Below, one piece after another: positions 1 through 8,696 of a DNA stretch of 64,000 nt. Made by a program: the position numbers and the translations under genes. The notes below the pieces were generated by a model that had not been told where the DNA came from, did not search any database, and worked only from the letters and a program-made list of their open reading frames with translations. The stretch's first letter is position 1. Each line of letters opens with the position of its first letter. Source of the DNA: Hyperoodon ampullatus (lineage: Eukaryota; Chordata; Mammalia; Artiodactyla; Ziphiidae); the NCBI GenBank assembly GCA_949752795.1, contig CATKHW010000283.1, positions 496,001 to 560,000 on the forward strand, in the 5' to 3' direction.

Positions 1-1737
1 GAACCATTTTTATATTTCCTGGGATACTTAAGGTGTACCCAATTTGAGGTCCTTGTAAGCAGTGCAGCCCTAAATTTTGGGGTGGCTCTGTCTTATTGAT
101 TTTCAGTTTTCCCAAGGTATATTCCCTAGACTGGAAGTGCCCTTGGCTCAGTAGCTCTGTTCTTTACTTGTTTTAGGAAACACAATGTACTCTTCCAGAG
201 AGGCAGTTGTCAATTTACATGCCGCCCATCAGCATAACAAGGCTCCCTGTTCTCCAGGGCCTGTCTTGCCTTTCTGGTTTTTACACATTTTGTGGATGTC
301 CCTTTTGACCGGTGGGAAGTGATGTTTCTTTGTAGTGCAGATTTGCATTGCCCGCTTGCTTGCTTGGCCAAAAAGGGCGTATGCGTTTTCTCCTGAATAT
401 ATTCAGGGGAAAACGCATATGCCATTTTTGGCCAAATGCATCATTGTCGAAGTTGTGCCCCTCTTCCTGTGCTTTAAAGGCGATTCCAACGTACCTCTTG
501 AAATCTGTTTCCTGCTATTCTGCCTCGCTTTCAAGTCCGCCTCGTTGCCTTCCCTCAACAGATTTTTGGACGATACTTGTCCTTTATTACTTGGCCAGTT
601 TGTGAATTGCTGTGCCCCTGAGCTCCATTTTTCAACTCGTTTTTTGTGAGCTGACCGCAAGTCCAAAATTTTGGTTCAGGACCTATGCTGGTTCCCGGTG
701 GGTGGCTGAGACTTTGGTTAATTCTTCTTCCTGCCGGGAAATTACAGAGATATGTGCCCGTCCAAATGCCTAACAGCTACTCTCTCATTGGTTCTCTCTC
801 TTCCCTTTCATCCTCTGCCAAATGGGCAACCTGTGTGAACTGGGAGGTTAAAGGGGCTGTCTCTCCAAGTTGGGAGGTTGATAGTAAAGCAGATGGAAAG
901 TCAAAACGGAGCACCAGGAGACGGACTATTCGTTGAGTTTTAGAAACCTTTCGTATTCACAGTGTGTCCGTTCTCTAGGTTTCCCGTACGTGTTATAACT
1001 GTAGTAATATTCCCTTCAACCTGGAGAGTTGGGACCCATGGAATGGGTGCCATGCATTATTGCTTTAAAGGGTCTGCATTTGCTCACCCACTCTCACCAA
1101 TCCTCTCAGTCCCAAGTGTCCAGCCTTATGCCACATCCAGCTGTCGTTGTAGATAGGGTCATTCCAGGTTTCATCAGAGACCCTGAAGGAATTGTAAAGA
1201 ATTTCCCAGTTTTTTTGTTTTGTTTTTGAAATTCCTGTTATAGTGGGTTTGAGCTGATTCTCGCTGCCATGTTTATGCCAGTCTAGACACACTTCATTCC
1301 CTTACAGAGACATATCAATACATAGGTTTTAAGATTCTTACTAGTCAGATATATTCCTCTGTGGGAAATATGGGATTTTGAGTCCCTTTCACTGAGGAAG
1401 GTGTAGGTCTTGTCTATTCCATAGTTGGTGTTTGGAACGGTACCTGTGCTTATATCAAACTCTGGTTTTATGCATCACCCCACCTCTCCTTCCCCCTAAG
1501 CAGGCATAAGAGTGTTTTCTAAATGTGAGACACTGTTCTCTTTCCTAACTCAGTTCAAGTGTAGCCATGTTTACAGGATCTTCATAAGTGATATCTTATG
1601 ATAAGTTTCTGTTTCTGTGTGACTTATTTCACTTAGAATCATCGTACCTGAATCCACCCATTTTGCTGCTACTGGTCTTATGACATTGATGTCATGGCTG
1701 AGGGATATTCCATCGTACTTAAGTAACACAATATTTT
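1..1737 (+). repeat. Satellite monomer 1 (1,737 bp, beta)
   Basis: Palindrome at 363-436 with three mismatched pairs (caggggaaaa, gcatatgcc, gccattttt) and an unpaired outermost base. Bases 1 to ~1,480 match unit 26 (43,468 onward) with only two substitutions that I can see (positions 31 and 1362). From ~1,483 it follows the unit 27 tail instead (ccccctaag, gatgtcatggc). Two 1-bp deletions (cctgttatag, ccccctaag) explain its length. Confidence 0.96.
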
Positions 1738-2099
1738 GAACCATTTTTATATTTCCTGGTGTACTTAAGGTGTACCCAAATTGAGGTCCTTGTAAGCAGT
1801 GCAGCCCTAAAATTTGGGGTGGCTCTGTCTTATTGATTTTCAGTTTTCCCAAGGTGTATTCCCTAGACTGGAAGTGCCCTTGGCTCTGTAGCTCTGTTGT
1901 TTACTTGTTTTAGGGAACACAATGCACTCCTCCAGAGAGGCAGTTGGCAATTTACATCCCACCCATCAGCATAACAAGGCTCCCTGTTCTCCAGGGCCTG
2001 TCTTGCCTTTCTGGTTTTTACACATTTTGTGGATGTCCCTTTTGACCGGTGGGAATTGATACATCTTTGTAGTGCAGATTTGCATTGCCCGCTTGCTTG

Positions 2100-2173
2100 C
2101 TTGGCCAAAAAGGGCGTATGCGTTTTCTCCTGAATATATTCAGGAGAAAACGCATACGCCCTTTTTGGCCAAG
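2100..2173. repeat. 74-bp perfect palindrome (reference copy, unit 2)
   Basis: Each arm is 37 bp, beginning cttggccaaaaagggcg and ending ctcctgaata, with the symmetry centre between 2136 and 2137 (gaata|tattc) and no spacer. The two strands read the same, so either single strand or a transcript could fold into a 37-bp hairpin with almost no loop. The same element lies at unit 363-436 of every copy; position and mismatch count are given in each monomer entry. It directly abuts the 5'-truncated end of the L1 remnant. Such perfect palindromes are usually unstable in DNA, so its survival in 19 of 37 copies is notable. Confidence 0.98.
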
Positions 2174-2946
2174 TGCATCATTGTCGAAGTTGTGCCCCTC
2201 TTCCTGTGCTTTAAAGGCGATTCCAACGTACCTCTTGAAATCTGTTTCCAGCTATTCTGCCTCGCTTTCAAGTCCGCCTCGTTGCCTTCCCTCAACAGAT
2301 TTTTGGACGATACTTGTCCTTTATTACTTGGCCAGTTTGTGAATTGCTGTGCCCCTGAGCTCCATTTTTCAACTCGTTTTTTGTGAGCTGACCGCAAGTC
2401 CAAAATTTTGGTTCAGGACCTATGCTGGTTCCCGGTGGGTGGCTGAGACTTTGGTTAATTCTTCTTCCTGCCGGGAAATTACAGAGATATGTGCCCGTCC
2501 AAATGCCTAACAGCTACTCTCTCATTGGTTCTCCCTCTTCCCTTTCATCCTCTGCCAAATTGGAAACCTGTGCGAACCAGGAGGTTAAAGGGGCTGTCTC
2601 TCCAAGTTGGGAGATTGATAGTAAAGCAGATGGAAATTCAAACCGGAGCACCAGGAGAGGGACTATTCGTTGAGTTTTAGAAACCTTTCGTATTCACAGT
2701 GTGTCCGTTCTTTAGGTTTCCCGTACATGTTATAACTGTAGTAATATTCCCTTCAACCTGGAGAGTTGGGACCCATGGAATGGGTGCCAGGCATTTGGGC
2801 TTTAAAGGGTCTGCATTTGCTCACCCAATCTCACCAATCGTCTCAGTCCCAAGTGTACCTCCTTATGCCACATCCAGCTGTCGTTGTAGATACGGTCATT
2901 CCAGGTTTCATCAGAGACCCTGAAGGAATTGTAAAGAATTTCCCAG
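2174..2946. other. Unassigned ~770-bp half of the monomer (reference copy)
   Basis: This stretch lies between the palindrome and the T-rich L1 tail. I do not recognise it as L1, SINE, a known LTR or a gene. Visible landmarks are a 12-bp palindrome ccaaaattttgg (2400-2411), an inverted CCAAT-type motif in 'ctctcattggttctcc', and the small inverted repeat acccat-gga-atgggt (2771-2785). Short open frames exist on both strands in most copies (for example about 60-104 codons), but they overlap each other and are not evidence of coding. It could descend from the sequence into which the L1 inserted, or from an LTR; neither is shown. Confidence 0.7.
2215..2231 (-). other. Degenerate CENP-B-box-like site (reference copy)
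   Basis: On the minus strand, gtacgttggaatcgcct aligned to the 17-bp CENP-B box matches 11 of 17 positions, including the uninterrupted core CGTTGGAA and the following CG. Three of the nine bases regarded as essential for binding do not match (TACG for TTCG, CGCC for CGGG), so binding is doubtful. It sits at unit 478-494, about 40 bp from the palindrome, and is present in most copies; units 34 and 35 carry a variant (aaagtcgaatcc). Confidence 0.3.
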
Positions 2947-3838
2947 TTTTTTTGTTTTGTTTTTGAAATTCCTTTTTATAGTGGGTTTGAGCTGATTCTC
3001 GCTGCCATGCTTATGCCAGTCTAGACACACTTCATTCCCTTACAGAGACATATCAATACATAGGTTTTAAGATTCTTACTAGTCAGATATATTCCTCTGC
3101 GGGAAATATGGGATTTTGAGTCCCTTTCACTGAGGAAGGTGTAGGTCTTGTCTATTCCATAGTTGGTGTTTGGAACGGTACCTGTGCTTATATCAAACTC
3201 TGGTTTTATGCATCACCTCATCTCTCCTTCCCCCTTAAGCAGGCATAAGTGAGTTTTCTAAATGTGAGACACTGTTCTCTTTCCTAACTCAGTTCAAGTG
3301 TAGCCATGTTTACAGGATCTTCATAAGTGATAACTTATGATAAGTTTCTTTTTCTCTGTGACTTATTTCACTTAGAATCATCGTACCTGAATCCACCCAT
3401 TTTGCTGCTACTGGTCTTATGACATTGATTTCATGGCTGAGGGATATTCCATCGTACGTAAGTACCACAATTTTTTGAACCATTTTTATATTTCCTGGGA
3501 TATTTAAGGTGTACACAAGTTGAGGTCCTTGTAAGCAGTGCAGCCCAAAATTTTGGGGTGGCTCTGTCTTATTGATTTTCAGTTTTTCCCAGGTATATTC
3601 CCTAGACTGGAAGTGCCCTTGGCTCTGTAGCTCTGTTGTTTACTTGTTTTAGGGAACACAATGCACTCCTCCAGAGAGGCAGTTGGCAATTTACATCCCG
3701 TCCATCAACATAACAAGGCTCCCTGTTCTCCAGGACCAGTCTTGCCTCTCTGGTTTTTACACATTTTATGGATGTCCCTTTTGACCGGTGGGAAGTGATA
3801 CTTCTTTGTAGTGGAGATTTGCATTGCCCGCTTGCTTG
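2947..3838 (-). mobile_element. 5'-truncated LINE-1 3' end, antisense (reference copy, spans units 2/3)
   Basis: Read on the minus strand, this runs from a truncated ORF2 C-terminus (3838 downwards) through a 3' UTR to an A-rich tail (T-rich tract at 2947-2970 on the plus strand). Plus-strand landmarks of antisense mammalian L1 are visible in order: a C/T-rich stretch (accccacctctccttcccc in most copies), 'cataagtgatatcttatg', 'gtgtgacttatttcacttag', 'tggctgagggatattccat', and 'caatttacatcccgcccatc'. Minus-strand peptides still resemble the ORF2 C-terminus: 'TMILSEISHTEKET', a degenerate cysteine-containing region, and 'LPLWRSALCSL' in place of the PLW-type motif. It is non-coding now: there is one frameshift, and a TAG stop in most copies. 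The same segment recurs in every monomer from unit ~1210 to unit ~362 of the next. The exact L1 subfamily needs an alignment. Confidence 0.9.
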
Positions 3839-5213
3839 CTTGGCCAAAAAGGGCGTATGCGTTTTCTCCTGAATATATTCAGGAGAAAACGCATACGCCC
3901 TTTTTGGCCAAGTGCATCATTGTCGAAGTTGTGCCCCTCTTCCTGTGCTTTAAAGGCGATTCCAACGTACCTCTTGAAATCTGTTTCCTGCTATTCTGCC
4001 TCGCTTTCAAGTCCGCCTCGTTGCCTTCCCTCAACAGATTTTTGGACGATAGTTGTCCTTTATTACTCGGCCAGTTTGTGAATTGCTGTGCCCCTGAGCT
4101 CCATTTTTCAACTCATTTTTGGTGAGCTGACCGCAAGTTCAAAATTTTGGTTCAGGATCTATACTGATTCCCGGTGGGTGGCTGAGACTTTGGTTAATTC
4201 TTCTTCCTGCCGGGAAATTACAGTGATATGTGCCCGTCCAAATGCGTAACAGCTACTCTCTCATTGGTTCTCCCTCTTCCCTTTCATCCTCTGCCAAATT
4301 GGCAACCTGTGCGAACCAGGAGATTAAAGGGGCTGTCTCTCCAAGTTGGGAGGTTGATAGTAAAGCAGGTGGAAAGTCAAACCGGAGCACCAGGAGAGGG
4401 ACTATTCGTTGAGTTTTAGAAACCTTTCGTATTCACAGTGTGTCCGTTCTCTAGGTTTCCCGTACATGTTATAACTGTAGTAATATTCCCTTCAACCTGG
4501 AGAGTTGGGACCCATGGAATGGGTGCCATGCATTAATGCTTTAAAGGTTCTGCATTTGTTCACCCAATCTCACCAATCCTCTCAGTCCAAGTGTCCCGCC
4601 TTATGCCACATCCAGCTGTCGTTGTAGATAGGGTCAGTCCAGGTTTCATCAGAGACTCTGAATGAATTGTAAAGAATTTCCCAGTTTTTTGTTTTGTTTT
4701 TGAAATTCCTTTTTATAGTGGGTTTGAGCTGATTCTCGCTGCCATGTTTATGCCAGTCTAGACACACTTGGTTCCCTTACGGAGACATATCAATACATAG
4801 GTTTTAAGATTCTTACTAGTCAGATATACTCCTTTGCGGGAAATATGGGGTTTTGAGTCCCTTTCACTGAGGAAGGTGTAGGTCTTGCCTATTCCATAGT
4901 TGGTTTTTGGAACGGTACCTCTGCTTATATCAAACTCTGGTTTTATGCATCACCCCACCTCTCCTTCCCCCTTAAGCAGGCATAAGAGTGTTTTCTAAAT
5001 GTGAGACACTGTTCTCTTTCCTAACTCAGTTCAAGTGTAGCCATGTTTACAGGATCTTCATAAGTGATATCTTATGATAAGTTTCTTTTTCTGTGTGACA
5101 TATTTCACTTAGAATCATCGTACCTGAATCCACCCATTTTGCTGCTACTTGTCTTATGACATTGATTTCATGGCTGAGGGATATTCCATCGTACGTAAGT
5201 ACCACAATTTTTT
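3477..5213 (+). repeat. Satellite monomer 3 (1,737 bp, beta; lineage of 10 and 13)
   Basis: Palindrome at 3839-3912, perfect. Shares with units 10 and 13 'agtggagatttgc', 'ccaggaccagtc', 'caaatgcgtaac', 'gcaggtggaaag', and two 1-bp deletions (cagtccaagtg; a six-T run in the L1 tail) that give 1,737 bp. 'gctactt' near its end is shared with unit 13 only. Confidence 0.97.
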
Positions 5214-6952
5214 GAACCATTTTTATATTTCCTGGGATATTTAAGGTGTACCCAAGTTGAGGTCCTTGTAAGCAGTGCAGCCCTAAATTTTTGGGTGGCT
5301 CTGTCTTATTGATTTTCAGTTTTCCCAAGGTATATTCCCTAGACTGGAAGTGCCCTTGGCTCTGTAGCTCTGTTGTTTACTTGTTTTAGGGAACACAATG
5401 CACTCCTCCAGAGAGGCAGTTGGCAATTTACATCCCGCCCATCAGCATAACAAGGCTCCCTGTTCTCCAGGGCCTGTCATGCCTTTCTGGTTTTTACACA
5501 TTTTGTGGATGTCCCTTTTGACCGGTGGGAAGTGATACTTCTTTGTAGTGCAGATTTGCATTGCCCGCTTGCTTGCTTGGCCAAAAAGGGCGTATGCGTT
5601 TTCTCCTGAATATATTCAGGAGAAAACGCATACGCCCTTTTTGGCCAAGTGCATCATTGTCGAATTTGTGCCCCTCTTCCTGTGCTTTAAAGGCGATTCC
5701 AACGTACCTCTTGAAATCTGTTTCCTGCTATTCTGCCTCGCTTTCAAGTCCGCCTCGTTGCCTTCCCTCAACAGATTTTTGGACGATAGTTGTCCTTTAT
5801 TACTCGGCCAGTTTGTGAATTGCTGTGCCCCTGAGCTCCATTTTTCAACTCGTTTTTGGTGAGCTGACTGCAAGTCCAAAATTTTGGTTCCGGATCTATA
5901 GTGATTCCCGGTGGGTGGCTGAGACTTTGGTTAATTCTTCTTCCTGCCGGGAAATTAGAGTGATATGTGCCCGTCCAAATGCCTAACAGCTACTCTCTCA
6001 TTGGTTCTCCCTCTTCCCTTTCATCCTCTGCCAAATTGGCAACCTGTGCGAACCAGGAGGTTAAAGGGGCTGTCTCTCCAAGTTGGGAGGTTGATAATAA
6101 AGCAGATGGAAAGTCAAACCGGAGCACCAGGAGAGGGACTATTCGTTGAGTTTTAGAAACCTTTCGTATTCACAGTGTGTCCGTTCTCTAGGATTCCCGT
6201 ACATGTTATATCTGTAGTAATATTCCCTTCAACCTGGAGAGTTGGGACCCATGGAATGTGTGCCATGCATTATTGCTTTAAAGGGTCTGCATTTGCTCAC
6301 CCAATCTCACCAATCCTCTCAGTCCCAAGTGTCCAGCCTTAAGCCACATCCAGCTGTCATTGTAGATAGGGTCATTTCAGGTTTCATCAGAGAACCTGAA
6401 GGAATTGTAAAGAATTTCCCAGTTTTTTTGTTTTATTTTTGAAATTCCTTTTTATAGTGGGTTTGAGCTGATTCTCGCTGCCATATTTATCCCAGTCTAG
6501 ACACACTTGATTCCCTTACGGAGACATATCAATACATAGGTTTTAAGATTCTTACTAGTCAGATATATTCCTCTGCGGGAAATATGGGGTTTTGAGTCCC
6601 TTTCACTGAGGAAGGTGTCGGTCTTGTCTATTCCATAGTTGGTTTTTGGAACGGTACCTGTGCTTATATCAAACTCTGGTTTTATGCATCACCCCACCTC
6701 TCCTTCCCCCTTAAGCAGGCATAAGAGTGTTTTCTAAATGTGAGACACTGTTCTCTTTCCTAACTCAGTTCAAGTGTAGCCATGTTTACAGGATCTTCAT
6801 AAGTGATATCTTATGATAAGTTTCTTTTTCTGTGTGACTTATTTCACTTAGAATCATCGTACCTGAATCCACCCATTTTGCTGCTACTGGTCTTATGACA
6901 TTGATTTCATGGCTGAGGGATATTCCATCGTACGTAAGTACCACAATTTTTT
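5214..6952 (+). repeat. Satellite monomer 4 (1,739 bp, alpha)
   Basis: Palindrome at 5576-5649, perfect. Shares private changes with unit 14: 'cctgtcatgcc', 'gtcgaatttgtg', 'gagctgactgc', 'attagagtgatatg', 'ccttaagccac'. Between about 5,285 and 5,312 it instead reads 'tttttgggtggctctgtctt', unlike unit 14. The alpha AATAAA lies at 6096-6101. Confidence 0.97.
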
Positions 6953-8696
6953 GAACCATTTTTATATTTCCTGGGATATTTAAGGTGTACGCAAGTTGTG
7001 GTCCTTGTAAGCAGTGCAGCCCTAAATTTTGGGGTGGCTGTGTCTTTTTGATTTTCAGTTTTCCCAAGGTATATTCCCTAGACTGGAAGTGCCCTTGGCT
7101 CTGTAGCTCTGTTGTTTACTTGTTTTAGGGAACACAATGCACTCCTCCAGAGAGGCAGTTGGCAATTTACATCCCGCCCATCAGCATAACAAGGCTCCAG
7201 GTTCTCTAGGGCCTGTCTTGCCTTTCTGGTTTTTACATATTTTGTGGATGTCCCTTTTGACCGGTGGGAAGTGATACTTCTTTGTAGTGCAGAATTGCAT
7301 TGCCCGCTTGCTTGCTTGGCCAAAAAGGGCGTATGCGTTTTCTCCTGAATATATTCAGGAGAAAACGCATACGCCCTTTTTGGCCAAGTGCATCATTGTC
7401 GAAGTTGTGCCCCTCTTCCTGTGCTTTAAAGGCGATTCCAACGTACCGCTTGAAATCTGTTTCCTGCTATTCTGCCTCGCTTTCAAGTCCACCTCATTGC
7501 CTTCCCTCAACAGATTTTTGGACGATAGTTGTCCTTTATTACTTGGCCAGTTTGTGAATTGCTGTGCCCCTGAGCTCCATTTTTCAACTCGTTTTTGGTG
7601 AGCTGACCGCAAGTCCAAAATTTTGGTTCAGGATCTATACTGATTCCCGGTGGGTGGCTGAGACTTTGGTTAATTCTTCTTCCTGCCGGGAAATTACAGT
7701 GATATGTGCCCGTCCAAATGCCTAACAGCTACTCTCTCATTGGTTCTCCCTCTTCCCTTTCATCCTCTGCCAAATTGGCAACCTGTGCGAACCAGGAGGT
7801 TAAATGGGCTGTCTCTCCAAGTTGGGAGGTTGATAATAAAGCAGATGGAAAGTCAAACCGGAGCACCAGGAGAGGGACTACTCATTGAGTTTTAGAAACC
7901 TTTCGTGTTCACAGTGTGTCCGTTCTCTAGGATTCCCGTACATGTTATATCTGTAGTAATATTCCCTTCAACCTGGAGAGTTGGGACCCATGGAATGTGT
8001 GCCATGCATTATTGCTTTAAAGGGTCTGCATTTGCTCACCCAATCTCACCAATCCTCTCAGTCCCAAGTGTCCAGCCTTATGCCACATCCAGCTGTCATT
8101 GTAGATAGGGTCATTTCAGGTTTCATCAGAGAACCTGAAGGAATTGTAAAGAATTTCCCAGTTTTTTTGTTTTATTTTTGAAATTCCTTTTTATAGTGGG
8201 GTTGAGCTGATTCTCGCTGCCATGTTTATGCCAGTCTAGACACACTTGATTCCCTTACGGAGACATATCAATACATAGGTTTTAAGATTCTTACTTTACT
8301 AGACAGATATATTCCTCTGCGGGAAATATGGTGTTTTGAGTCCCTTTCACTGAGGAAGGTGTAGGTCTTGTCTATTCCATAGTTGGTTTTTGGAACGGTA
8401 CCTGTGCTTATATCAAACTCTGGTTTTATGCATCACCCCACCTCTCCTTCCCCCTTAAGCAGGCATAAGAGTGTTTTCTAAATGTGAGACACTGTTCTCT
8501 TTCCTAACTCAGTTCAAGTGTAGCCATGTTTACAGGATCTTCATAAGTGATATCTTATGATAAGTTTCTTTTTCTGTGTGACTTATTTCACTTAGAATCA
8601 TCGTACCTGAATCCACCCATTTTGCTGCTACTGGTCTTATGACATTGATTTCATGGCTGAGGGATATTCCATCGTACGTAAGTACCACAATTTTTT
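6953..8696 (+). repeat. Satellite monomer 5 (1,744 bp, alpha, 5-bp insertion)
   Basis: Palindrome at 7315-7388, perfect. It is the longest copy: 'cttactttactag' near 8,290-8,302 replaces 'cttactag', a 5-bp near-duplication. It shares 'gtacgcaag' with unit 15 at its start and 'gcagaattgc' with units 18 and 19. Confidence 0.97.

Larger units (their letters stand above)
1738..3476 (+). repeat. Satellite monomer 2 (1,739 bp, beta)
   Basis: Palindrome at 2100-2173, perfect. Closest to unit 28 (46,945), sharing 'gggaattgatacatc', 'tttccagctattc' and 'catcacctcatctctcc', up to about 3,255. From 3,313 it carries the 'gataacttatg ... ctctgtgac' tail found before units 7, 8, 10 and 13, so it is a junction unit. 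Confidence 0.97.

Noticed and set aside
335..649. Recurrent plus-strand 104-codon open frame in most monomers
   Set aside because: It starts at a GTG, runs through the palindrome, overlaps other open frames on both strands and resembles no family. Its conservation follows from tandem-repeat homogeneity.
1190..1240. Target-site duplication flanking the L1 remnant
   Set aside because: I compared the bases next to the T-rich tail (gaatttcccag) with those beside the palindrome and saw no matching direct repeat.
2041..2105. Short (cttg) tandem run next to the palindrome
   Set aside because: Only about three copies (gcttgcttgcttgg); too short to call a microsatellite.
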